This document shows, in pieces, positions 8,241 through 15,370 of a DNA stretch of 64,000 nucleotides (the first letter of the stretch is position 1; each line of letters opens with the position of its first letter). This stretch comes from Marinomonas algicola (GTDB taxonomy: Bacteria; Pseudomonadota; Gammaproteobacteria; Pseudomonadales; Marinomonadaceae). A program made the position numbers and the translations under genes. The stretch covers positions 1,674,001 through 1,738,000 of the forward strand of contig NZ_CP061941.1 in the NCBI RefSeq assembly GCF_014805825.1, in the 5' to 3' direction. Under the pieces are notes generated by a model. It did no database searches, was not told the DNA's origin, and saw nothing but the letters and a program-made list of their open reading frames with translations.

Positions 8241-9338
8241 ATGACACCACTTGAACGATATAAGAAGGACTTAGAGCGTCCAGACTTTAATTATGATCCT
8301 GCTCAGGAGGAGGCTGTCGCCGCCTTACAAGATCTATTTTTGCGTTTAACTCGGCCAAAAGAGCAAAAGAAAAAAGGCCTTTTTAATATTTTTACAAAAG
8401 GTGACTCCGTTACTGTTGAGAAGGGATTGTATTTTTGGGGCGGCGTCGGTAGGGGGAAGACTTACTTGATGGATACCTTTTATGACTGTCTTCCTTTTGA
8501 AAGAAAGACGCGACTGCATTTTCATCGTTTTATGCAGATGGTTCATAAAGAACTAGCACAATTGCATGATGTTAAAAACCCATTGGAAATTGTAGGTAAG
8601 CGCATTTCTGCAAAAGCTCAAATTATCTGTTTTGATGAGTTCTTTGTAAAAGATATCACGGATGCCATGATTCTTGCTGGTTTGTTAAAGGTGCTATTTG
8701 ATAATGGCACAGCGTTAGTGGCAACGTCGAATATAGAGCCTGATGGTCTCTATAAGAATGGTTTGCAGCGTGCTCGTTTTTTGCCTGCAATAGAGTTGGT
8801 AAAAGAACACACAAAAGTTATGAACATCGATGGTGGCGTTGATTATCGCTTGAGGGCGCTTAAGCAGGCTAGGTTGTACTATACTCCTCTTGGAGAAGAG
8901 GCGAATAAAAGTTTGTCTCAAAGCTTCGCTCGATTAGTTCCGGACCTGACACAGGTGAAACAGGGTGGCGCAATTGAAATTGAAGGCCGCAAAATTTCTT
9001 TAATTGAGAGTTGTGAAGATGTTGCTTGGTTTAATATATCATCTTTATGTGATGGTCCAAGAAGTCAGGTAGACTATATAGAAATAGCAAAGCTTTACAC
9101 TACTATAATATTAAGTGATTTACCGCAAATGGATGCCTCAAAAGATGATATTGCAAGGCGTTTTATTAGTTTGGTTGACGAATTTTATGATCGTCATGTG
9201 AAGCTAATAATATCGGCCGAGGTTCCAATTCATGAGATTTATGTTGGAACGCAATTGGCCTTTGAGTACGACAGAACAATTAGCCGCCTGTTAGAAATGC
9301 AATCTGAAGAATACTTGGCGCTTGAGCATAGGCCCTGA
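8241..9338 (+). CDS. zapE: ZapE, AFG1-like cell-division ATPase
   Basis: A 365-residue AFG1/ZapE family P-loop ATPase. Walker A is GGVGRGKT (about 67-74) and Walker B is IICFDEF; the sensor region ALVATSN follows. The family protein in E. coli associates with the Z ring late in constriction and is needed at high temperature and low oxygen; the mitochondrial homologue handles respiratory subunits. The gene lies between zapG and rplM-rpsI as in Pseudomonas. ATG at 8241 follows a GATGGG ribosome site; full length for the family. Confidence 0.95.
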   Translation: MTPLERYKKDLERPDFNYDPAQEEAVAALQDLFLRLTRPKEQKKKGLFNIFTKGDSVTVEKGLYFWGGVGRGKTYLMDTFYDCLPFERKTRLHFHRFMQMVHKELAQLHDVKNPLEIVGKRISAKAQIICFDEFFVKDITDAMILAGLLKVLFDNGTALVATSNIEPDGLYKNGLQRARFLPAIELVKEHTKVMNIDGGVDYRLRALKQARLYYTPLGEEANKSLSQSFARLVPDLTQVKQGGAIEIEGRKISLIESCEDVAWFNISSLCDGPRSQVDYIEIAKLYTTIILSDLPQMDASKDDIARRFISLVDEFYDRHVKLIISAEVPIHEIYVGTQLAFEYDRTISRLLEMQSEEYLALEHRP

Positions 9339-9370
9339 GACGGCTAGGCGTATTTAGTTCTAAAAATACT

Positions 9371-9399
9371 TTTAATGTGGTGGGCGATTGATGTATAAT
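9371..9399 (+). promoter_or_regulatory. Putative sigma-70 promoter of rplM-rpsI
   Basis: A perfect TATAAT occurs at 9394-9399, with a weak -35 (TTTAAT) 17 nt upstream at 9371-9376. The GC-rich TCGCTCGCC just downstream resembles the discriminator of stringently controlled ribosomal promoters. This would leave a leader of about 120 nt before rplM, long enough for the translational feedback known for L13 in E. coli, although no specific structure was identified. Confidence 0.55.
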
Positions 9400-9526
9400 T
9401 CGCTCGCCTTTTTTAAGGTATATGCAAGTTGTTAGATAATTACTTTTAAGTTGTTGTTTATTTAACAACCAATAATAATAGGTATTGAGTACGCTACTTA
9501 AAGCGTACAAATTGAAAGGGTTTTTG

Positions 9527-9955
9527 ATGAAAACTTTTAGTGCAAAACCTGCTGAAGTGACACGCGATTGGTATATCGTTGACGCTGAAGGCAAAACACT
9601 TGGTCGCTTAGCTACAGAAATCGCTCGCCGTCTACGCGGTAAGCATAAAGCGGAATATACGCCTCACGTTGATACTGGTGATTACATCGTTGTTATCAAT
9701 GCTGAGAAAGTGCATGTTTCTGGTAACAAAGCGCAAGACAAACAATACTATCGCCACACTGGTTATCCAGGCGGTCTTCGTTCTATGAGTTTTGAAAAGT
9801 TGATTGATCATGCTCCTGAGCGTGTTCTTGAACTTGCCGTTAAAGGTATGTTGCCTAAAGGTCCTTTAGGTCGTGCAATGCACAAGAAAATGAAAGTGTA
9901 TGCTGGAACTCAGCATCCACATGCAGCACAACAGCCTCTAGAACTTAAACTTTAA
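9527..9955 (+). CDS. rplM: Large-subunit ribosomal protein uL13
   Basis: 142 residues, the same length as E. coli L13, beginning MKTFSAKPAEVTRDWY and containing the conserved GRLATEIARRLRGK and the MLPKGPLGR motif before the basic C terminus. It is an early-assembly protein of the 50S subunit. The ATG at 9527 has AAAGGG upstream; an upstream in-frame start at 9485 would add residues not found in the family. rpsI follows after 14 nt, the universal rplM-rpsI operon. Confidence 0.98.
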   Translation: MKTFSAKPAEVTRDWYIVDAEGKTLGRLATEIARRLRGKHKAEYTPHVDTGDYIVVINAEKVHVSGNKAQDKQYYRHTGYPGGLRSMSFEKLIDHAPERVLELAVKGMLPKGPLGRAMHKKMKVYAGTQHPHAAQQPLELKL

Positions 9956-9969
9956 TACGGAAGATCATT

Positions 9970-10362
9970 ATGTCTGCTAATCAATACTACGGTACAGGTC
10001 GTCGTAAAACCTCTACTGCACGTGTGTTTTTAAAAGCCGGTGCTGGTAATCTAGTTATCAACAATCGCACAATTGAACAATACTTTGGTCGTGAAACGGC
10101 TCGCATGGTTGTTCGTCAGCCTCTTGAGTTGGTTGATGCTACAGAGAAATTCGATGTTTACATCACTGTTAAAGGTGGTGGTATCTCTGGTCAAGCTGGT
10201 GCAATCCGTCACGGTATTACACGTGCATTGATGCAATACGATGAATCTTTACGTCGTGCTTTACGTACAGCTGGTTTCGTTACTCGTGACTCTCGCGAAG
10301 TTGAACGTAAGAAAGTTGGTCTACGCAAGGCGCGTCGTCGTCCACAATTCTCCAAACGTTAA
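9970..10362 (+). CDS. rpsI: Small-subunit ribosomal protein uS9
   Basis: 130 residues, matching E. coli S9, with the YGTGRRKTSTARVFLK start, the GGGISGQAGAIRHGI motif and the terminal RRRPQFSKR tail that reaches the P-site tRNA. A strong intrinsic terminator follows 20 nt after the stop, closing the rplM-rpsI operon before the bc1 genes. Confidence 0.98.
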   Translation: MSANQYYGTGRRKTSTARVFLKAGAGNLVINNRTIEQYFGRETARMVVRQPLELVDATEKFDVYITVKGGGISGQAGAIRHGITRALMQYDESLRRALRTAGFVTRDSREVERKKVGLRKARRRPQFSKR

Positions 10363-10380
10363 TATTGGATTTTTGTTTAA

Positions 10381-10408
10381 AACGCCTGGTTATCCAGGCG
10401 TTTTTTTT
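10381..10408 (+). terminator. Intrinsic terminator of rplM-rpsI
   Basis: ACGCCTGG (10382-10389) pairs with CCAGGCGT (10394-10401) around a TTAT loop and is followed by eight T. This is a textbook rho-independent terminator just after rpsI. Confidence 0.92.
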
Positions 10409-10463
10409 ATGCGTTATATCAGTATATTTATCTGTTAAGGGAATGTTCCCTTGCCAGAGGCGC

Positions 10464-10493
10464 TTGTTTTTTTTACTATTCGCAAGGCATAAT
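10464..10493 (+). promoter_or_regulatory. Putative promoter of petABC
   Basis: TTGTTT (10464-10469) and CATAAT (10488-10493) are separated by 18 nt and lie about 55 nt before petA. Twelve bases upstream is a perfect inverted repeat, AAGGGAA-TG-TTCCCTT (10437-10452), a possible operator. There is no FNR-type TTGAT-N4-ATCAA site visible. Confidence 0.4.
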
Positions 10494-10548
10494 TTTAAGA
10501 TTGTCAGCTTAAGGGCTGATATTTGTAATTTGGTGGGAGAGAACCATA

Positions 10549-11142
10549 ATGAGTCAAAGCGGCGTAAATAAAGGTCGACGTCGATTTCTGATTGGAGCAA
10601 CTAGTGCTATTGGTGCAGTTGGTGCAGTTGGTGTAGCGACCCCTTTTGTTGCTTCTTGGAACCCGAGTGCAAAAGCTAAGGCAGCTGGAGCTCCGGTCAA
10701 AGTCGACATAAGTAAGTTAGAAGTTGGTCAACAGGTGATCGTTGAGTGGCGAGGTCAGCCAGTTTGGGTTGTGAACAGGACACCGGAAACTTTATCTAAC
10801 TTAGATGAAATATCTTCCAGATTAAGTGATCCAGAATCGATCAGGGACCAGCAGCCTTCTTATGCTCAAAACACGTATCGCTCTATCAAGCCAGAAATTT
10901 CGATACTTTTAGGCATTTGTACTCATCTTGGTTGTTCCCCAACTTATCGTCCTGAGATTGCTCCGGAAGATTTGGGTCCTGAATGGGTTGGTGGTTATTT
11001 CTGTCCGTGTCATGGTTCTAAGTTTGACTTAGCTGGTCGTGTATATAATGGTGTTCCTGCGCCAATTAACTTGTCTGTTCCGCCTCATCAGTACCTAACC
11101 GATACTGTTATTGAGATTGGTGTTGATGGAGGAAATGCATAA
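10549..11142 (+). CDS. petA: Rieske iron-sulfur subunit of the cytochrome bc1 complex
   Basis: A 197-residue protein with a twin-arginine-like N terminus (GRRRFLIGA) leading into the single membrane anchor (about 14-36), then the Rieske domain. Box I is CTHLGC (Cys124, His126, Cys129) and box II CPCHGS (Cys152, Cys154, His155): two Cys and two His bind the [2Fe-2S] cluster and the other two Cys form a disulfide. It moves electrons from ubiquinol to cytochrome c1. GGGAGAG precedes the ATG; the stop overlaps petB by one base. Confidence 0.97.
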   Translation: MSQSGVNKGRRRFLIGATSAIGAVGAVGVATPFVASWNPSAKAKAAGAPVKVDISKLEVGQQVIVEWRGQPVWVVNRTPETLSNLDEISSRLSDPESIRDQQPSYAQNTYRSIKPEISILLGICTHLGCSPTYRPEIAPEDLGPEWVGGYFCPCHGSKFDLAGRVYNGVPAPINLSVPPHQYLTDTVIEIGVDGGNA

Positions 11143-12377
11143 TGGCAGTGCTGAAAAATTTAATGGGTTGGATTGACGACCGCCTTCCGGTTACTCAAGC
11201 TTATGAAAAGCATATGAGTAAATATTATGCACCAAAAAACTTTAATGTTTTTTATATTTTTGGTGTGTTGTCCATGGTTGTTTTGGTTAACCAGATCCTT
11301 ACAGGTGTATGGTTGACTATGAGTTTTACTCCGTCAGCTGAAGCGGCATTTGCTTCGGTTGAGTACATTATGCGTGATGTTGAGTATGGTTGGTTGATTC
11401 GATATATGCACTCAACAGGGGCTTCTGCCTTTTTTGTTGTTGTTTATTTGCATATGTTTCGTGGACTTTTATATGGTTCTTACCAAAAACCTCGCGAGCT
11501 GGTTTGGTTGTTTGGTATGGCAATTTATTTGCTGCTTATGGCTGAGGCGTTCATGGGGTATTTGCTTCCATGGGGGCAGATGTCTTACTGGGGCGCCCAG
11601 GTAATAATATCCTTGTTTGGTGCTATTCCTGTTATCGGTCCTGACTTGGCTCAATGGGTTCGTGGTGACTACCTAATTTCTGGTATTACACTTAACCGTT
11701 TCTTCTCTTTGCATGTTATTGCGTTGCCTTTAGTTTTGGTTGCATTGGTTGTGCTGCATTTGCTTGCATTGCATCATGTGGGTTCAAATAACCCTAAAGG
11801 TGTGGATATCAAAAAGCACAAAGATGAAAATGGTATTCCTTTAGACGGTATTCCATTCCACCCTTTTTATTCTGTACACGATTTAGTTGGTATTGCAGTA
11901 TTCTTGTTTGTATTCTGCTCGGTAATATTTTTCTTCCCTGAGATGGGGGGGTATTTCCTTGAGAAGCCAAACTTTGAGGCCGCTAACCCTTTAAAAACAC
12001 CTGAACACATTGCTCCTGTATGGTATTTCACTCCGTTTTATGCCATTTTGCGTGCGGTAACTTTCCCATTATTTGGTTTGGATGCTAAGTTCTGGGGTGT
12101 GGTTGCAATGGGAGGGGCTATTGCCATTCTATTTGTGCTTCCTTGGTTAGATCGTAGTCCTGTCAAGTCGATGCTTTATAAAGGTTGGATTAGTAAAATC
12201 TTCTTATTCGTGTTTTGTATAAGCTTTGTTGTTCTTGGTGTGCTTGGGGTTTTACCTTCAACAGAGCTTCGTACAACCATTGCTCAAATTGCCTCAGTCA
12301 TATACTTTGCGTATTTTCTCTTAATGCCTTGGTATACTCGTTGGGAAAGTACAAAACCAGTGCCGGAGAGGGTGTAA
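11142..12377 (+). CDS. petB: Cytochrome b of the bc1 complex
   Basis: 411 residues with eight predicted membrane helices. The four heme-ligand histidines sit in the expected helices (RYMHSTGAS / YLHMFRG and LHVIALP / LHLLALHHVG) and the Qo-site signature PEW is replaced here by PVWYF in the HIAPVWYFTPFYAILR segment, as in many gammaproteobacteria. The protein carries both hemes b and the Qo and Qi quinone sites. It is a full-length unsplit cytochrome b (not b6/subunit IV). petC starts 2 nt after its stop. Confidence 0.97.
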   Translation: MAVLKNLMGWIDDRLPVTQAYEKHMSKYYAPKNFNVFYIFGVLSMVVLVNQILTGVWLTMSFTPSAEAAFASVEYIMRDVEYGWLIRYMHSTGASAFFVVVYLHMFRGLLYGSYQKPRELVWLFGMAIYLLLMAEAFMGYLLPWGQMSYWGAQVIISLFGAIPVIGPDLAQWVRGDYLISGITLNRFFSLHVIALPLVLVALVVLHLLALHHVGSNNPKGVDIKKHKDENGIPLDGIPFHPFYSVHDLVGIAVFLFVFCSVIFFFPEMGGYFLEKPNFEAANPLKTPEHIAPVWYFTPFYAILRAVTFPLFGLDAKFWGVVAMGGAIAILFVLPWLDRSPVKSMLYKGWISKIFLFVFCISFVVLGVLGVLPSTELRTTIAQIASVIYFAYFLLMPWYTRWESTKPVPERV

Positions 12378-12379
12378 TA

Positions 12380-13162
12380 ATGAAAAGGTTTTTTGCAACA
12401 GTTGCACTTGTTTTATTGCCTACTCTTGGTTTTGCTGCTGGTGGTCATGGGGTTGAGCTTCAACATATGAGCGCTGATTTACATGATAAATCATCGCTTC
12501 AGCGTGGCCTTCAAACGTTTACAAACTATTGTATGGGTTGTCATGATGCCGGTTATGCTCGTTTTGAGCGTGCAGCAACAGATTTAGGTATCCCGGTAGA
12601 TTTATTTGAAGAAAACTTATTGCCTTCAGGTAATAAAATTGGTGACTTGATGTCTAATTCTATGGACTCAGCAGACGCTAAAGGTTGGTTTGGTGCTCCG
12701 CCTCCAGATTTAACGTTAGTGGCTCGGGTTCGTGGTAAAGATTGGGTCTACAGTTACTTGCAGGCCTTCTATGAAGATGAGGCCCGTCCTTGGGGCGTAA
12801 ATAATACAGTTTTCCCTAATGTGGGCATGCCTAACGTGCTTGAAGCGTTGCAGGGTGTTCGTCATATGACGTGCGCACAGGCTCCGGCTCACGATGAGCA
12901 TGGTAAGCCACTGTTTGATACTTTGACTGGTGATGTGCTAACTGAGGAAAAATGCAATGTCGTTGCTCAGAAGACAAAAGGCCAACTTACAGATGGTGAG
13001 TTTGAGCAGGTTGTTTACGACTTAACTAATTTCTTAGTATACATGGGTGAGCCAAGTCGATTACAAAGTGAGTCTTTAGGTCTAAAAGTGCTATTGTTTA
13101 TCATTTTGTTTGGTATATTTGCCTTTCTTCTTAATAAAGAGTACTGGAAAGATATACATTAA
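12380..13162 (+). CDS. petC: Cytochrome c1 of the bc1 complex
   Basis: 260 residues: a cleavable signal peptide (about 1-20, TLGFAA), the covalent heme motif CMGCH (Cys51, Cys54, His55), a Met-ligand region NVGMPNVL, and a C-terminal membrane anchor (about 235-252). The protein passes electrons to soluble or membrane cytochrome c. The ATG at 12380 is chosen because it opens the signal peptide; an earlier in-frame start inside petB would destroy it. A hairpin terminator follows. Confidence 0.97.
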   Translation: MKRFFATVALVLLPTLGFAAGGHGVELQHMSADLHDKSSLQRGLQTFTNYCMGCHDAGYARFERAATDLGIPVDLFEENLLPSGNKIGDLMSNSMDSADAKGWFGAPPPDLTLVARVRGKDWVYSYLQAFYEDEARPWGVNNTVFPNVGMPNVLEALQGVRHMTCAQAPAHDEHGKPLFDTLTGDVLTEEKCNVVAQKTKGQLTDGEFEQVVYDLTNFLVYMGEPSRLQSESLGLKVLLFIILFGIFAFLLNKEYWKDIH

Positions 13163-13168
13163 TAATCC

Positions 13169-13205
13169 AGTGACAGTTGATCGGTTTTGATCGACTGTCA
13201 CTTTT
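13169..13205 (+). terminator. Terminator after petABC
   Basis: AGTGACAGTTGATC (13169-13182) pairs with GATCGACTGTCACT (13189-13202) over 14 bp with one G-T pair and a GGTTTT loop. The T-run is short (four T), so termination may be partial, which would let some transcripts reach sspA. Confidence 0.75.
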
Positions 13206-13256
13206 GTATTGTGGCCCCGTCTGGGGTTTTCGTTGTTTCTATAATAGGGGTTTTAC

Positions 13257-13889
13257 ATGGGTGTTATAGCTAAACGCTCCTCAATGACTTTTTTCTCTGA
13301 TGGAGAAGATCATTATAGTCATCGAGTACGAATAGTATTGGCTGAAAAAGCAGTCACGGTTGATATTATTGATGTTGACCCATTCAATAAGCCAGACGAA
13401 TTGGCTGATATAAATCCATATAACGAGCTTCCAGCTTTGATTGATAGAGACTTGGTTTTATATGAGCCAAATGTAATGATGGAATATTTAGATGAGCGTT
13501 TTCCTCATCCTCCATTATTGCCTGTTTATCCGGTTGCGCGTGCTGAAAGCCGTTTGTTTATGTATCGTATTCAAAGAGACTGGGCGAAGCTTGCTGACCT
13601 TATATTGGTAAGTAAAAATGCTGAGGAAGTCGCCGTTGCTCAGAAGGAGTTGCGTGAGGGTTTAATGAACGTAGCGCCAATTTTCGAAGAGAAGCCTTAT
13701 TTCATGAGTGATGAGTTTACAATTGTTGATTGTTGTATGGCTCCGATTTTATGGCGCCTTCCTATCTTAGGTGTTGAAATTCCTAAGGACCAAGCTAAGC
13801 ACTTACATAAATATATGGATCTTTTGTTCTCAAGAGAGTCATTTATTGAGAGTTTGTCTGAGGCTGAGCAAGAAATGCGTCTCGATTGA
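13257..13889 (+). CDS. sspA: SspA, stringent starvation protein A (GST-fold RNA polymerase regulator)
   Basis: A 210-residue glutathione-S-transferase-fold protein without GST activity. It carries the SspA signature MEYLDERFPHPPLLPVYPVARAESRL, including the PHP-containing surface loop that contacts sigma-70 and RNA polymerase. The start at 13257 (AGGGG ribosome site) gives the N terminus alignable with E. coli SspA. It regulates acid and stationary-phase genes by binding polymerase. sspB follows after 82 nt; the petABC-sspAB order is conserved in gammaproteobacteria. Confidence 0.96.
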   Translation: MGVIAKRSSMTFFSDGEDHYSHRVRIVLAEKAVTVDIIDVDPFNKPDELADINPYNELPALIDRDLVLYEPNVMMEYLDERFPHPPLLPVYPVARAESRLFMYRIQRDWAKLADLILVSKNAEEVAVAQKELREGLMNVAPIFEEKPYFMSDEFTIVDCCMAPILWRLPILGVEIPKDQAKHLHKYMDLLFSRESFIESLSEAEQEMRLD

Positions 13890-13971
13890 TTCGCGTTGTT
13901 TTGTTTGTTATAAATATCTAAGAGGGGCTTTCGGGCTCCTTTTTCATGCAATATTTAAATTGGAAGAGATC

Positions 13972-14358
13972 ATGACACCAAAAAGATCGTATCTACTCAG
14001 GGCGGCCTATGAATGGGTTGCTGATAATGATTTAACGCCATATTTATTGGTTGATGCAAATCACAAATCAGCCGTCGTTCCCGTTGAGTTTGTGCAGGAT
14101 GGGCAAATTGTGTTGAATATTGGTATGGGGGCGGTTCGAGATCTCTTAATGGATCAAACAGGGGTTTCTTTTAGTGCAAGGTTCTCTGGAAAGCCTATGC
14201 AGGTTTTTGTCCCTATTGAGGCCGCTTTAGCTGTATACGCTAAGGAAAATGGCGACGGTTTGTTTTTTCCTGAAGAAGAGTTTCCAGGAGATTCTGATCC
14301 AACGCCACCATCTGAGCCAAAGAAAGAAAAAGGCTTTACCTTAAAAGTGGTTAAGTAA
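13972..14358 (+). CDS. sspB: SspB, ClpXP protease specificity-enhancing factor
   Basis: 128 residues. The N-terminal substrate-binding domain begins TPKRSYLLRAAYEWVADNDLTPYL and the conserved VFVPIEAALAVYAKENG follows. After an acidic/proline linker the protein ends in a basic-hydrophobic GFTLKVVK motif, the ClpX-docking tail. SspB delivers ssrA-tagged proteins and RseA fragments to ClpXP. The ATG at 13972 follows GGAAGAG; upstream in-frame codons lie in the sspA 3' end and are rejected. The gene converges on diaA with 29 nt between and no obvious terminator. Confidence 0.96.
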   Translation: MTPKRSYLLRAAYEWVADNDLTPYLLVDANHKSAVVPVEFVQDGQIVLNIGMGAVRDLLMDQTGVSFSARFSGKPMQVFVPIEAALAVYAKENGDGLFFPEEEFPGDSDPTPPSEPKKEKGFTLKVVK

Positions 14359-14387
14359 AAGCGTATTTGTTATGTTTGGTTATGTGT

Positions 14388-14981
14388 TTAGTCTTCATAG
14401 CCAAACAGTTGGCGCTCGATAAGTTCAACTAAAGTATGTATGACCAAGGTTTGGCACTCATGAACCCTAGCCGCCCCCAGAAGATTTATCTTAATCTCTG
14501 TATCATCTTGCGATGTCAAAGAGGAGACATTTTTGGCTTCTGGGCTCGTTAGTGCAACGACGTGCAGTTTTCGTTCGTGAGCGGCCTGAATAGCTTGAAT
14601 GATGGGGGATGTGTTGCCTCTGTTAGCCACTACAAACAGGACGTCACCAGCGTTACCTAAGGCTGTAATTTGTTTTGAAAAAACATCATGATAGCTGTCG
14701 TTATGGCTGATTGCGAGAATGGCTGTACCTTCAGAGCTAAGGCTTATGGAAGGGAGTCCAGGTCTTTCTCGATCCATCCTATCAATTAAGAGAGTGTTGA
14801 AATATTGTGATAGATAGGAGCCTGTGCTATTGCCGCAACAAATAACCTTATTTCCAGCGGCAATGCTGTTAAAAATAACATGTGCAGCATGTTCGATATG
14901 AGGTGGGAGGTTTTCAAAAGCTTGTTGTTGTGCCTCAAAGCTTTGGGCAAATTGAGTATAGATCGTTTCTTGAAAATCCAT
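14388..14981 (-). CDS. diaA: DiaA-like SIS-domain protein (DnaA initiator-associating)
   Basis: A 197-residue SIS-fold protein. Core motifs are GNKVICCGNSTGS and AGDVLFVVANRGNTSPII. In E. coli DiaA tetramers bind DnaA at oriC and promote initiation. The GNGGSA motif of sedoheptulose-7-phosphate isomerase (GmhA) is altered to GNSTGS and the GmhA catalytic Glu/His positions are not evident, so DiaA is preferred over GmhA. Context (diaA-yraN-lpoA, divergent rsmI) is that of E. coli. It begins 5 nt after yraN ends. Confidence 0.88.
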   Translation of the reverse strand: MDFQETIYTQFAQSFEAQQQAFENLPPHIEHAAHVIFNSIAAGNKVICCGNSTGSYLSQYFNTLLIDRMDRERPGLPSISLSSEGTAILAISHNDSYHDVFSKQITALGNAGDVLFVVANRGNTSPIIQAIQAAHERKLHVVALTSPEAKNVSSLTSQDDTEIKINLLGAARVHECQTLVIHTLVELIERQLFGYED

Positions 14982-14986
14982 AGTGT

Positions 14987-15370
14987 TTAGAATATTGCCT
15001 TTATCCAGTTTAAATTATGTTTACTAACCTCTCCGTCGAATAAGATTGCATCAAATCGGATGGGTGATAGCTCTAATTGTTTTTCTTTTAGCCAATATTG
15101 GGCCGTTTTAACTATTCTCTTTCGTTTAGAGGGGGTGATGCTTTCAGCCGCCGAGCCTCTAAATTGAGTGGATCGATATCTTACTTCTGTAAATATAATA
15201 CTTTTAGAGTCTGTAAAAATTAAATCAATTTCTCCAAATCGACATGAAAAATTTTTCGCAATAAAAATCAGATCTTGTTCTTCTAAAAATTGTTTTGCTA
15301 AAAGTTCAGCTTGATCGCCATTGATTTTTTTAAGGGGAAGTAAGTTCTCCCGGTTTTGTTTCCATAACAT
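14987..15370 (-). CDS. yraN: YraN, UPF0102 nuclease-fold protein
   Basis: 127 residues with the restriction-endonuclease-like core of UPF0102: G-D-x-AE at the start (NGDQAELLAKQFL), CRFGEIDLIF, and VFTEVRYR-type metal-binding residues (IFTEVRYRS), then SITPSKRKRI. Its role is unknown; some relatives are proposed Holliday-junction or DNA-processing nucleases. The start at 15370 overlaps the lpoA 3' end by 41 nt, which implies translational coupling; no better downstream start exists that keeps the N-terminal helix. Confidence 0.9.
   Translation of the reverse strand: MLWKQNRENLLPLKKINGDQAELLAKQFLEEQDLIFIAKNFSCRFGEIDLIFTDSKSIIFTEVRYRSTQFRGSAAESITPSKRKRIVKTAQYWLKEKQLELSPIRFDAILFDGEVSKHNLNWIKAIF

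Noticed and set aside
9351..9374. Weak hairpin with TTTT after zapE as a terminator
   Set aside because: The stem is AT-only with a bulge, so stability is poor.
9280..9594. 104-codon minus-strand frame between zapE and rplM
   Set aside because: Covers the rplM promoter and both flanking genes; no ribosome site or protein features.
10280..10600. 106-codon minus-strand frame over rpsI, terminator and the petA leader
   Set aside because: It crosses a terminator and two conserved genes on the opposite strand and resembles no family.
13240..13245. TATAAT just before sspA as a promoter -10
   Set aside because: Only 11 nt before the ATG, leaving nearly no leader, and no -35 at the right distance; the following AGGGG is the ribosome site.
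14388..14981. Call of GmhA (sedoheptulose-7-phosphate isomerase)
   Set aside because: The GNGGSA substrate motif is not conserved and the neighbours are those of diaA; DiaA is the better call.
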